Shown here piece after piece: positions 18,042-26,275 of a DNA stretch of 64,000 nucleotides. A model generated the notes under the pieces. That model saw nothing but the letters and a program-made list of their open reading frames with translations. It ran no database searches and was not told where the DNA came from. The stretch is taken from positions 1-64,000 of the forward strand of contig NZ_QENY01000004.1 in assembly GCF_003096815.1 (NCBI RefSeq), in the 5' to 3' direction. The translations under genes and the position numbers were made by a program. The first letter of the stretch is position 1, and every line of letters begins with the position of its first letter. The stretch is from Hallella colorans. Its GTDB lineage: Bacteria > Bacteroidota > Bacteroidia > Bacteroidales > Bacteroidaceae.

Positions 18042-18049
18042 CAAAAGTA
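18042..18049 (-). promoter_or_regulatory. -7 box of yraN-birA-pyrH
   Basis: Minus-strand TACTTTTG lies 20 bases before the yraN ATG at 18021 and fixes that start. Confidence 0.65.
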
Positions 18050-18213
18050 GCGGTTTTATTCCATATCGCAAAACGATCTCGCCATTTTTGCCTCGCTTGC
18101 CGCCATGGGCGATAACGAGTGTTGGAAACGGCATGGACCATTCACATTAGTAAGAAAACCAAAGCCGATCGATAAAAAATGACAAAAACAACGCTTTCTT
18201 GATAATTTTACAT

Positions 18214-18221
18214 TATCTTTG
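18214..18221 (+). promoter_or_regulatory. -7 box of the LptF/G-type permease gene
   Basis: TATCTTTG on the plus strand ends 57 bases before the chosen ATG at 18279. It forms a divergent promoter region with yraN. Confidence 0.65.
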
Positions 18222-18278
18222 CATACCAAATTCCATCCATGTTCGAAGGCACGACATCGGTGCATGGAAAGCAAATAT

Positions 18279-20192
18279 ATGAACCTCCGTATTAAAAAAC
18301 TTGACATATTCATTCTCCGCCAATTCGGCCTTTTGTTCGTAGGAACTTTTTTCATTTGTCAGTTTGTACTAATGATGCAGTTCCTGTGGAGATATGTCGA
18401 CGAGCTTATCGGCAAGGGGCTTTCGCTGGAGGTCATGGCACAATTTTTCTGGTATATGGGGCTTATGCTCGTGCCACAAGCACTGCCATTGGCCATTCTG
18501 CTAAGCTCGCTCATCACCTTTGGCAATCTCGGCGAGAGCTCCGAGCTTACCGCCATCAAGGCTGCCGGCATATCACTCATGCAGACATTCCGCTCGCTTA
18601 TTGTCGTCACCATTGTCATTTGCCTGTGCTCTTTCTATTTCCAAAACAATATCGGCCCACAGGCTAACATGAAGCTCACCCAGTTGCTGGTGTCCATGAA
18701 ACAGAAGAGTCCAGAACTGGAGATACCCGAGGGAGTGTTCTACGACGGTATACCCAACTGCAATATCTACGTGCAAAAGAAGGACATGAAGACAGGGCAC
18801 CTCTATGGCATCATGATATACCGCATGACACAAAGCTACGAAGACGCCGCCATCATCCTCGCAGACTCAGGCATGTTACAATCCACGGCCGACAAAAAAC
18901 ACTTGCTGCTCAGCCTGTGGCAAGGCGAATGGTTTGAGAACATGCAGTCACAACAATTCGCTGGAAGCGCCGCCGTGCCTTATCGCAGGGAGACTTTCAT
19001 CACCAAACAAATCATTCTCGACTTCGATGCGGGCTTCAACATGGCCGACGCCGCCATGCTCTCAAACAACGCGAAAGGCAAGAGCCTCGACCAAATAAAC
19101 CATGCCATCGACTCTATCACGCACGTCAACGATAGCTTAGGCTCTGTGTTTTACGACGAGGCAAAACGATCTTATTACGCCATGCCCCACCTATCCAAGG
19201 CAGACTCGGCTCGAGCCGTCAAGCGTGGGCGCACTCCTGCCTACAACATTGACAAACGATGGGAAAGGCTAAAGGTAGACCAAAAACGCCAAATCGTTAC
19301 CGACGCGCTCGGCAATGTACAAAACCAAGTGAGCGAACTCGACTTCAAAAGCATGCTCACCAAAGACAACGAATGGATCATTCGCATGCACTACATAGAG
19401 GCCATCAACAAGTTCACTCTCGCCTTCCAATGCCTCATCTTCTTCTTTATCGGTGCGTCGCTTGGCGCCATCATTCGCAAAGGTGGTCTCGGCGTGCCTG
19501 TTATCGTGTCGGTATTGGTCTTTATCGTTTATTACATCCTCGACAATTCAGGCTATCGCATGGCCCGAATAGGCGACTGGTCGGTGTGGTTTGGCAAACT
19601 ATTGGCACCAGCCACGCTTACCCCGGTAGCGATATTCGTGACATACAAGGCCTACAACGACTCCATGGTGTTCAATGCCGACCTTTGGGTCAGCATGTTC
19701 AGACGATTGCTTGGCCTGCGCACCAAACGGCACATTGTCGCTAAGGAGGTCATCATCACACAGCCCCATTACGAGCAAGCGTGCGCCACGCTGCGAGACA
19801 TCAGCCATGATATCACAGCTTACGCCCAAAAACACAACTTAATCTCGCCACCCAATATCATCAACGTATTCTTCAGATACCAGCCCGACCACGAGATAGC
19901 GCGCATCAACGCCTTGCTGGAACAAACAATCGATGATCTCGCCAACACCCGCGACATGCAAGTGCTGCACCTCATCAACCAATACCCCATACTCTCTGTA
20001 AAAGCGCACACTCGCCCATTCGAGCGCAAATGGCTCAACATTCTCATGGCCATCGTAGCCCCATTAGGCCTGTTTTTATACATCCGCATGTGGCGCTACC
20101 GACTGCGATTGCTGCACGACCTGCGCGCAATCAGGGAAAACACCCAAAGGTTGACGAGCTACATCGAGAAAAACATCAAATCCAAAACATAA
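18279..20192 (+). CDS. LptF/LptG family permease (YjgP/YjgQ)
   Basis: This 637-residue inner-membrane protein is of the type that extracts lipopolysaccharide for transport by the Lpt machine. The N-terminus (KKLDIFILRQFGLLFVGTFFICQFVLMMQFLWRYVDELIGKGLS) and the following LVPQALPLAILLSSLITFGNLGESSELTAIKAAGIS are the family hallmark. A large periplasmic domain, three further membrane segments, and a C-terminal extension with one more membrane segment follow. It is longer than the approximately 360-residue proteobacterial forms but usual for Bacteroidetes. The ATG at 18279 has GGAAAG 7 bases before it; an ATG at 18264 is an alternative. ribBA follows after 23 bases. Confidence 0.9.
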   Translation: MNLRIKKLDIFILRQFGLLFVGTFFICQFVLMMQFLWRYVDELIGKGLSLEVMAQFFWYMGLMLVPQALPLAILLSSLITFGNLGESSELTAIKAAGISLMQTFRSLIVVTIVICLCSFYFQNNIGPQANMKLTQLLVSMKQKSPELEIPEGVFYDGIPNCNIYVQKKDMKTGHLYGIMIYRMTQSYEDAAIILADSGMLQSTADKKHLLLSLWQGEWFENMQSQQFAGSAAVPYRRETFITKQIILDFDAGFNMADAAMLSNNAKGKSLDQINHAIDSITHVNDSLGSVFYDEAKRSYYAMPHLSKADSARAVKRGRTPAYNIDKRWERLKVDQKRQIVTDALGNVQNQVSELDFKSMLTKDNEWIIRMHYIEAINKFTLAFQCLIFFFIGASLGAIIRKGGLGVPVIVSVLVFIVYYILDNSGYRMARIGDWSVWFGKLLAPATLTPVAIFVTYKAYNDSMVFNADLWVSMFRRLLGLRTKRHIVAKEVIITQPHYEQACATLRDISHDITAYAQKHNLISPPNIINVFFRYQPDHEIARINALLEQTIDDLANTRDMQVLHLINQYPILSVKAHTRPFERKWLNILMAIVAPLGLFLYIRMWRYRLRLLHDLRAIRENTQRLTSYIEKNIKSKT

Positions 20193-20215
20193 ATACCCCA
20201 TAACTTATATTCAAC

Positions 20216-21424
20216 ATGACAGATATTAAGATGAGCAGCGTTGAAGACGCGCTCCAAGATTTCAAAAAAGGAAAATTTGTTATCGTCGTAGACGACGAGG
20301 ATCGAGAGAACGAGGGTGACCTCATCATCGCTGCCGAGCTTATAACCCCGGAGAAAGTCAACTTCATGCTCAAAAACGCCCGCGGCGTGCTCTGCGCGCC
20401 CGTCACGCTCTCAAGGGCACGCGAGTTAGACCTACCACATCAAGTGCAAAACAACACATCCGTACTTGGCACACCGTTCACCGTGACCGTGGACAAACTC
20501 GAAGGCTGCACCACTGGCGTGTCCGCCCATGACCGGGCAGCCACCATCAAGGCTCTCGCAGATCCAAATTCACGCCCCGAAACCTTCGGCCGACCAGGCC
20601 ATATAAACCCCCTCTACGCCCAAGACAACGGCGTGCTGCGCCGCTCGGGCCACACCGAGGCCACCGTGGACCTATGCAAACTGTCTGGACTGCAACCCGT
20701 GGGCGCACTCATGGAAATCATGAACGAGGACGGAACCATGGCGCGACTGCCCCAGCTCAAAGAGAAAGCGCAAGCATGGGGCATCAAGCTCATATCCATC
20801 AAGGATATCATAGCCTACCGTCTACAACGCGAGACCATCATTGAGGTGGGCGAGGAAGTGGATATGCCAACCGACTATGGACACTTCCACCTCATACCCT
20901 TCAGGCAAAACAGCAACGGCATGGAGCACATGGCCCTCATCAAGGGACAATGGACACCCGACGAGCCAATACTCGTACGCGTACACTCGTCATGCGCCAC
21001 CGGTGACATCCTCGGCAGCCTGCGCTGCGATTGTGGCGAGCAGCTGCACAAGTCAATGCAGATGATAGAGCGCGAGGGCAAGGGCGTGGTAATCTATATA
21101 CAGCAAGAGGGACGCGGTATCGGACTGATGAACAAGATTGCTGCCTACAAACTGCAAGAAGAGGGATTGGACACCGTCGACGCCAACATCCACTTAGGCT
21201 TCAAACCCGACGAGCGAGACTACGGTTGCGGCGCCCAAATGCTGCGGCATCTCGGCGTGCACAAAATGCGACTCATGACCAACAACCCCACCAAGCGCGT
21301 GGGCTTAGAGGCCTATGGGCTGGAAATTGTCGAGAACGTACCCATTGAGATCACGCCAAACCAATACGACCTGACCTACCTGCGCACCAAGCGCGACCGC
21401 ATGGGGCACGACCTTCACCTATAA
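20216..21424 (+). CDS. ribBA: Bifunctional 3,4-dihydroxy-2-butanone-4-phosphate synthase / GTP cyclohydrolase II
   Basis: RibBA supplies both branches of riboflavin synthesis. The N-terminal half (about 1-205) is DHBP synthase with [34 protein letters not shown] and [12 protein letters not shown]. The C-terminal half (about 210-400) is GTP cyclohydrolase II with [21 protein letters not shown] (zinc cysteines) and [22 protein letters not shown]. Both sets of active-site motifs look intact, so it is probably bifunctional. It is 402 residues long. No FMN riboswitch lies upstream, since only 23 bases separate it from the permease gene. A perfect terminator follows. Confidence 0.97.
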   Translation: MTDIKMSSVEDALQDFKKGKFVIVVDDEDRENEGDLIIAAELITPEKVNFMLKNARGVLCAPVTLSRARELDLPHQVQNNTSVLGTPFTVTVDKLEGCTTGVSAHDRAATIKALADPNSRPETFGRPGHINPLYAQDNGVLRRSGHTEATVDLCKLSGLQPVGALMEIMNEDGTMARLPQLKEKAQAWGIKLISIKDIIAYRLQRETIIEVGEEVDMPTDYGHFHLIPFRQNSNGMEHMALIKGQWTPDEPILVRVHSSCATGDILGSLRCDCGEQLHKSMQMIEREGKGVVIYIQQEGRGIGLMNKIAAYKLQEEGLDTVDANIHLGFKPDERDYGCGAQMLRHLGVHKMRLMTNNPTKRVGLEAYGLEIVENVPIEITPNQYDLTYLRTKRDRMGHDLHL

Positions 21425-21521
21425 GACAAAACCTACACGTGCCACAAAGTACGGTTTGCGGAGCTACCGCGCAGGTCTGGCCATACCGCCCAGGCCTGTC
21501 AACTAACATTGCGTACACATC

Positions 21522-21552
21522 AAAAAAGCCATGCCTACCGCATGGCTTTTTT
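21522..21552 (+). terminator. Intrinsic terminator after ribBA
   Basis: The hairpin AAAAAAGCCATGC against GCATGGCTTTTTT has a 5-nt loop and is followed by a T-rich run. It can act on both strands and so also serves the convergent gene at 21648. A further 9-bp stem (21472-21498) lies just upstream. Confidence 0.9.
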
Positions 21553-21647
21553 GTTAAAGATCAATCGCGAAGCCGACAAGCGGCGGTTGTTATATATGTG
21601 GGCAAGCCACATTTACCGACCGAATGCACGGCATGGCACGCGCGGAG

Positions 21648-22463
21648 CTACTTCTTGAGCACTTTGACGGTCTTGCCATCGCTCGTGCGCACAATGTTAA
21701 TGCCCTTGCCAAGAGCGGGCTGAAGGTGCCCGTCCATGGAGTAGATGGCTTTGGTCTCGCAGCCGTTCTCAACGTTTGCGCGCGCTATGGAGGCAGTTTT
21801 GTCTGGCACAATGACAACGTTTTGAGCTTTGCTGCCGTCTGCCGTGGCTACGAACTTGCCAAACTCGTTTCCGTCAATCTTGCCACCATCGGGCGACTGT
21901 ATCTTGCAAGCTGTGAGAGTGATGGAGCTTAGTTTGTTCACGGACGTGGCCTTCAGGGTGGCATTTTTCACCACGAGGTGGTTATTTTTGTCTTTCTCGT
22001 CACCCATGCTCCAACCTTCCAACCTGCGATCCATATCCACGGTGCAGCCGTCAATGGTCAGTGTGGCGTCATGGTGTAGATACACGTCGGTAAATCCTGC
22101 GTTCACCTTGAGAGTTCCGCCGCCAGTGATGGTGGTCTTAGAGTTCATGAGACGGACACCCTCCGAGGAGGTGGCCCTGATATCACTGCTTCCAATCAGC
22201 TTGATGGTAACGTCCAAGCCGCTAACCAAAAGCGTGTTGTCATATGCCATGCTGTTCTCGATCTTGGCGTTGTCCAGCGTGAGAGTCTTGGTCGTCGCGT
22301 TCCAGCTCACATTGCCCGATTTGAGCCATACCCCTGTGAGCGTGGCGTCATTGGTTATATTTACGTCGTTGCCATCAATTTTGAGTTGTTGTGCGTCGAT
22401 GCGCCCTGTCCACAGCGTAGCGGCAATAATCAGCAAAAGGGTGTGTAAAGTTTTAAATTTCAT
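21648..22463 (-). CDS. Secreted beta-repeat protein with carbohydrate-binding-like domain
   Basis: This 271-residue protein has a clear signal peptide (TLLLIIAATLWTGRIDAQ). The body is made of short beta-strand repeats such as DVNITNDATLTGVWLKSGNVSWNATTKTLTLDNAKIEN and TITGGGTLKVNAG. This resembles the carbohydrate-binding/beta-helix-like proteins common in Prevotella. The C-terminus (KAIYSMDGHLQPALGKGINIVRTSDGKTVKVLKK) resembles short sorting or stalk tails in Bacteroidetes but is not a firm type IX sorting domain. No catalytic motif is visible. The nearest promoter box on this strand is 440 bases upstream. Confidence 0.7.
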   Translation of the reverse strand: MKFKTLHTLLLIIAATLWTGRIDAQQLKIDGNDVNITNDATLTGVWLKSGNVSWNATTKTLTLDNAKIENSMAYDNTLLVSGLDVTIKLIGSSDIRATSSEGVRLMNSKTTITGGGTLKVNAGFTDVYLHHDATLTIDGCTVDMDRRLEGWSMGDEKDKNNHLVVKNATLKATSVNKLSSITLTACKIQSPDGGKIDGNEFGKFVATADGSKAQNVVIVPDKTASIARANVENGCETKAIYSMDGHLQPALGKGINIVRTSDGKTVKVLKK

Positions 22464-22898
22464 AAGCGTAATTGTTTAATTGATAATAAAAATATTCGTA
22501 AAATAGTAAATGGGCGTAAACGCGATTTAAGCCCGCCCATTAAGAAGCCTTGTCAGGCTTTACGTTTTATGTCAAGCTCTAAAAGTCAATTGACGAGTGG
22601 GAACAGCAAACCACGCCACGATGTCATCTCGTATTTGGGACAAAGATGGATGCCCATGAGCGGCAAGGTGCAACGCATGTTGTTTTAATGTTGTATTTGC
22701 TGGCGATTTTGGACGTAACCTTAAACTGAGACCCAAGGTTCGCCTTCTTGCTTTAAAATTTCGACCACTTTTCATTTTCGTGTTTTGTGCCGTCCTGCTT
22801 TGGGGCAAGCTTCATTGGCAAGCTACACATATAATATATATGTGGTAAAGACAGGAAACTGGTTGCTATACTTTGTCGCACTTTATCCATTTGTGACG

Positions 22899-22906
22899 CA
22901 AAGGTA
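22899..22906 (-). promoter_or_regulatory. Candidate -7 box, long leader
   Basis: Minus-strand TACCTTTG. The next secure start codon on that strand is 436 bases away (22463), so either the leader is long or a small gene or RNA lies between. Confidence 0.5.
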
Positions 22907-22937
22907 CATTTTTTTTTAATTATTCGCTTTTTTAGCT

Positions 22938-22973
22938 TTTATTTTTTTGCACTTGCTGGTTGACGCTGCGATG
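22938..22973 (+). repeat. Left 36-bp direct repeat bounding the AT-rich island
   Basis: This segment matches 28825-28860 in the same orientation at 34 of 36 positions. The last 25 bases (22949-22973, containing TTGCTGGTTGACGCTGCG) are identical. It directly abuts the first transposon-end copy at 22974. Confidence 0.85.
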
Positions 22974-23186
22974 GAGTCAAATTGCTCCATGACCCGAAAA
23001 TAATCCCCCAAAAGGAGTGAGTCTCTCAGATTTAATTTGTATCTTTACCATGTCTATCGTCGGATTCTCTTGTTTTTTTTGCAACACTAAGATAAGTGAA
23101 AATTCTGACATGGCAAAATCCTGAGCAACTTTTTGTTGCTCAGGTACTTAAAAAGTTTAATTTATAATAGTGTTGCGGAATTAAGG
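22974..23186 (-). mobile_element. IS1380-type transposon end remnant, copy A
   Basis: This is a 213-bp remnant of one end of an IS1380-family element. On the minus strand it runs from the terminus CCTTAATTCCGCAACACTA through a CTGAGCAAC/GTTGCTCAG hairpin to the first codons of a transposase (MVKIQIKSERLTPFGG). That reading frame shifts and ends within about 25 codons. Copies B (25371-25613) and C (27919-28126) share the sequence. A and B carry the same one-base frameshift and the same internal end. Its outer terminus faces the lipoprotein gene that starts at 23199. The family call rests on recalled similarity of the N-terminal peptide to Bacteroides IS1380 transposases. Confidence 0.75.
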
Positions 23187-23198
23187 GAAATGCGAAAA

Positions 23199-24269
23199 AT
23201 GTATAGATCAGCAATTAAAAGCGTATTTTTTGTTTTTGCAATCCTAATAAGTTTTTCTTCCTGTAACGTGGGCTCTTCCGATGAAGGGCCAAAGCTAAGT
23301 CCAGAAGATGCCATTAATAGCCTTGCTGAACTTTCGCCAACAGCGGGAGCTCAGTTCTATGTGGATAACAGAGACGATTTCCCGTTTCTTGACACATTGT
23401 ATGTTGACGACATTGTTCCCATCATCGGACTATGCGGCTTTGACACAATAAAGGTTGTTAAAGAAAAGGTTGAAAACACACCGGCTGATGATGCTTTGGA
23501 AATTTATTACAAAAATACGAGGGAGGATTACCTTGCCAGTATCAACCAAGAAGTCAAGGAAAACGCAATCTCTCAGAAAAAAGCATTCGTTGACTGCATA
23601 GTTCCCGCTATGGAGGTAGAAATAGACTCTTTGCTCGAGAAAGATATGGACAAAGTTATGAGTCAATATGCTGGTGGCTTCATGAATTGGAGAAAACTTA
23701 AGTTTTTATTTGGTACTGGAAGTGATAATTTTGAAAAAATATGGAGCGAAAATATTGACAACGCAAAATATACTGAGTGTGTGTCCAAATATATCAATAC
23801 ATATTTAGACTCTTTGGCGGTTCTGAGAAACAACTATTACAATGATATCGTAGGAGATGGCGAGTTTAAAAGCGAAACGCGCATCAGCCAAGCAACAATG
23901 AATTTATTATTGGCAAAGAAATGCGTGCGTGAAGTAAGAAAGTTTACAGAAAAAGAAAAAGAGGAAATGACAACTTCTTTATTGAAGGATTGGGTCGTTC
24001 CTGTAGTTTTAGGAGCATGTAGCGGCGGTGTTGGCCCTGCGGTAGCGTGGGCATATGATGCGGGCAATTTACTTTATGACATCAATGTGACAATTAATGA
24101 TATAAAATCACAAAAGCTGGATTCTGATGATGTTGTTAAGTACGCTTGCATGGAGAACATCGGTTTCCAAATACGCCAAGCGTATCTGAAATACTATACA
24201 GAAAGAGTGTTTAAGAATATTGATGAGAATAGTAAAAAATTATATAATGCTATATCCAAAAGTTTATGA
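23199..24269 (+). CDS. Lipoprotein of unknown function, upstream partner of the toxin-like gene
   Basis: From the ATG at 23199 this is a 356-residue protein with a lipoprotein signal (FFVFAILISFSSC, Cys22). The mature part is mostly helical, acidic and AT-rich in codon choice. A hydrophobic, glycine-rich stretch near residue 270 (WVVPVVLGACSGGVGPAVAWAYDAG) could insert into or span a membrane. No known family is recognised. An ATG at 23190 is an alternative start, but AAGGGA is better placed for 23199. It begins 13 bases after the transposon terminus and overlaps the next gene by 4 bases (ATGA). The two are therefore translationally coupled and probably act together. A role as immunity or anchor partner is only inference. 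Confidence 0.75.
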   Translation: MYRSAIKSVFFVFAILISFSSCNVGSSDEGPKLSPEDAINSLAELSPTAGAQFYVDNRDDFPFLDTLYVDDIVPIIGLCGFDTIKVVKEKVENTPADDALEIYYKNTREDYLASINQEVKENAISQKKAFVDCIVPAMEVEIDSLLEKDMDKVMSQYAGGFMNWRKLKFLFGTGSDNFEKIWSENIDNAKYTECVSKYINTYLDSLAVLRNNYYNDIVGDGEFKSETRISQATMNLLLAKKCVREVRKFTEKEKEEMTTSLLKDWVVPVVLGACSGGVGPAVAWAYDAGNLLYDINVTINDIKSQKLDSDDVVKYACMENIGFQIRQAYLKYYTERVFKNIDENSKKLYNAISKSL

Positions 24270-25345
24270 AAAACTTTAATCTAAAAATATTTGTTGTTTC
24301 CATAATACTGATTATACCCTATTCGTCTTTTGCGCAAAAGCAAATGGTGAGATCGGTATATAAAGGAGCGAAAGGTCTGTTTCGAGCAGAGGCTAAAGTA
24401 TTAACTAAAGAAGGAATAAAGGCTACCAATAAGGAAATGTTGGAGGGAGCCTTTAAGTCTGGTGCTAAAGAAATCAGTAAGGACTATGTCAAGAATGCTT
24501 CAGCTAAACAGCTTGTTAGAAGTACAGTACGCAAGAATTTATTGAAAGAAATAGAAACGAAGGAACTTCGTTCGCTTTTGCGTTATGGCATGGTAAGTGC
24601 CGAAAAGCAGATTGCACATACAGAGAAATCTGCCGTTAAAGCTTTGGCAGAGAAATCGGCAAAAAATGTAGATTACAGTAAGCGTGTTTCAAGCCTCAAA
24701 GATAAAGTTGTAAATAAGGTCTCAAAAATATACTTAGGTACAAAAATAAGCAAAACTCTCCTGCATAAGGAACTACAAGCTATAATGGCAAAGGGGCCAA
24801 TAGTATTAAGCGAAAAGGAACTCAACTATTTGTTGGCAAATCCAAAGCAATTAAGAGTTTTTATAAAGCAATATGCTGGCGACAACAAGAAATTTCAAGA
24901 GTTTTTTATCCGATTAGCTATGGGAGATAAAAAGCAGACCGAGTTATTGTTGGACAATCCTGATATAAATATATATATAAAAAAAGCTATACGTAGAAGT
25001 GGAGATGGTGGTGTTCATGAATGGCTTATGACAAAAAACTATAAAGATTTTTTAACCAATCCAAAGTGGGGAGAAGATGGTCCTTTTATGTCGTTAGCAT
25101 TGACAAAACTTGTTCAAAAAACAGAAAACGTTGTTTTTAAAACAGGTGGTGGGCATGTTAGTGCAGAAAGGGCTAATTCTTCAGCTTCTGTAGCATTCCA
25201 TAATGGTTTGTCTGAGGTAATAAGCAAATGTTCTTCTAAAGAAGAGGTTTTCGTGGCTGTTAAACGTTATGCAAAAGATAATCTTTCAGAAAAATCCTAC
25301 AAAGATTTTGTTAAAATCTTTGCAGAAACCTTCGAAAAAGCTTGA
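24266..25345 (+). CDS. Exported basic protein with candidate toxin-like C-terminal domain
   Basis: This 359-residue protein has a signal peptide (IFVVSIILIIPYSSFAQ, cut near residue 23). A long Lys/Ala/Glu-rich helical region (about 25-175) and a second region (about 178-245) follow. The compact C-terminal domain is distinct, with HEWLM at 251-255, TNPKWGEDGPF at 264-274, GGGH at 294-297 and FHNGL at 311-315. Three well-spaced histidines beside an acidic residue are reminiscent of metal-dependent nuclease or other effector domains at the C-termini of polymorphic toxins. I cannot name the family. It overlaps the upstream lipoprotein gene by 4 bases. Codon use is clearly AT-richer than in flanking housekeeping genes. 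An unrelated housekeeping function is not excluded. Confidence 0.6.
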   Translation: MKNFNLKIFVVSIILIIPYSSFAQKQMVRSVYKGAKGLFRAEAKVLTKEGIKATNKEMLEGAFKSGAKEISKDYVKNASAKQLVRSTVRKNLLKEIETKELRSLLRYGMVSAEKQIAHTEKSAVKALAEKSAKNVDYSKRVSSLKDKVVNKVSKIYLGTKISKTLLHKELQAIMAKGPIVLSEKELNYLLANPKQLRVFIKQYAGDNKKFQEFFIRLAMGDKKQTELLLDNPDINIYIKKAIRRSGDGGVHEWLMTKNYKDFLTNPKWGEDGPFMSLALTKLVQKTENVVFKTGGGHVSAERANSSASVAFHNGLSEVISKCSSKEEVFVAVKRYAKDNLSEKSYKDFVKIFAETFEKA

Positions 25346-25370
25346 TATCCTCAAATCCACAACTAAGGCG

Positions 25371-25613
25371 TGGAGTCAAATTGCTCCATGACCCGAAAAT
25401 AATCCCCCAAAAGGAGTGAGTCTCTCAGATTTAATTTGTATCTTCGCCATGTCTATCGTCAGGTTCTCTTGTTTTTTTGCAACACTAAGATAAGTGAAAA
25501 TTCTGACATGGCAAAATCCTGAGCCGCTCGGCTCTGCCGCTTGCCAAAGCAAGAACTTTTTGTTGCTCAAGTACTTAAAAAGTTTAATTTATAATAGTGT
25601 TGCGGAATTAAGG
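25371..25613 (-). mobile_element. IS1380-type transposon end remnant, copy B
   Basis: This is nearly identical to copy A and in the same orientation. It differs by about 31 extra bases inside the hairpin region (about 25526-25556). The minus-strand transposase fragment reads MAKIQIKSERLTPFGGLFSG and then goes out of frame. The outer terminus GGAATTAAGG ends 16 bases before the ATG of the thioredoxin-like gene. Confidence 0.75.
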
Positions 25614-25629
25614 TTAAAAAGAAACATAT

Positions 25630-26115
25630 ATGAAGAAACAAGTTTTATTTCTATTAATGACTGTGATATTTGCACTAAATATCCATGCACAATTGCCCAA
25701 AGTATATAATGAAAATATCAATCAGATGACACAGATTGATGAGGCCATTAGCAAGGCTAAACAGGCTAATAAATTTGTGGTATGCCAGTTGGGTGGCAAC
25801 TGGTGTCCTTGGTGTTTGCGCTTTGCCGACTTCATTACGAAAGATGCAGCCATCAGCAAAGTAATTGCCGACAACTACGTTTATATTCATGTCAACTATC
25901 ATCCTCGTAAAAGTGCGCCAGAGGGTATGTTGAAACGATTAGGTTATCCACAACGTTTCGGTTTCCCTGTTTTTGTCATACTCAATGGCGATGGAAAGGT
26001 GGTTCACATTCAAGACAGCAGTTTGCTTGAAGAGGGTCAAGGCTATAGCCCGAAGAAAGTACTTAGCTTCTTTAAGTATTGGACACCCAACGCTGTTGCA
26101 GGAAAGGTGGAATAA
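25630..26115 (+). CDS. Exported thioredoxin-like protein (CPWC active site)
   Basis: This 161-residue periplasmic protein has a signal peptide (VLFLLMTVIFALNIHA, cut near residue 20) and a thioredoxin fold. The redox motif CPWC is at 59-62 in LGGNWCPWCLRFADF, and the conserved cis-Pro region is FGFPVFVILNGDGKVVH. It resembles the DUF255/thioredoxin_7-like disulfide reductases of Bacteroidetes more than classical thioredoxin. Its partner proteins are unknown. It begins directly after transposon end copy B, so transcription may come from within that remnant. A shared terminator hairpin lies between it and the convergent peptidase gene. Confidence 0.85.
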   Translation: MKKQVLFLLMTVIFALNIHAQLPKVYNENINQMTQIDEAISKAKQANKFVVCQLGGNWCPWCLRFADFITKDAAISKVIADNYVYIHVNYHPRKSAPEGMLKRLGYPQRFGFPVFVILNGDGKVVHIQDSSLLEEGQGYSPKKVLSFFKYWTPNAVAGKVE

Positions 26116-26165
26116 AGCCCTCTTTACACCAAATATAGATGAACATAAATAACTCTTTTAAATAT

Positions 26166-26219
26166 TAAAATCCACCATACAAAAGGAATACCCTCGTTTC
26201 CTCTATATGGCGGATTTTA
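26166..26219. terminator. Bidirectional terminator between convergent genes
   Basis: The stem TAAAATCCACCATA against TATGGCGGATTTTA (one mismatch) has a 26-nt loop. It is AT-rich at both feet and lies between the thioredoxin-like gene (+) and the peptidase gene (-). Confidence 0.75.
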
Positions 26220-26275
26220 TATCTTGCCCGCAAGTTTATCTTAACACGAGTTCGATGAGATTCATAAAGTTCACA

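Larger units (their letters stand above)
22464..22973. other. Gene-poor region with promoter box and left direct repeat
   Basis: No convincing gene is present. It contains an inverted repeat AATGGGC/GCCCATT (about 22509-22542), a small AAGCCT/AGGCTT hairpin, a minus-strand TACCTTTG box (22899-22906), and the left direct repeat of the island (22938-22973). A 78-codon minus-strand reading at 22572-22808 has no recognisable features. If the promoter drives the gene at 21648, that mRNA has a leader of about 430 nt. Confidence 0.5.

Noticed and set aside
20193-20215. FMN riboswitch before ribBA
   Set aside because: Only 23 bases separate ribBA from the permease gene, far too few.
21648-21780. Type IX secretion sorting domain on the secreted repeat protein
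   Set aside because: The C-terminal GINIVRTSDGKTVKVLKK is suggestive but lacks enough of the conserved sorting-domain pattern to claim it.
22572-22808. 78-codon minus-strand frame below the promoter box at 22899
   Set aside because: Composition is basic and low in structure, with no ribosome site or family match. I left it as non-coding, though the promoter makes a small gene possible.
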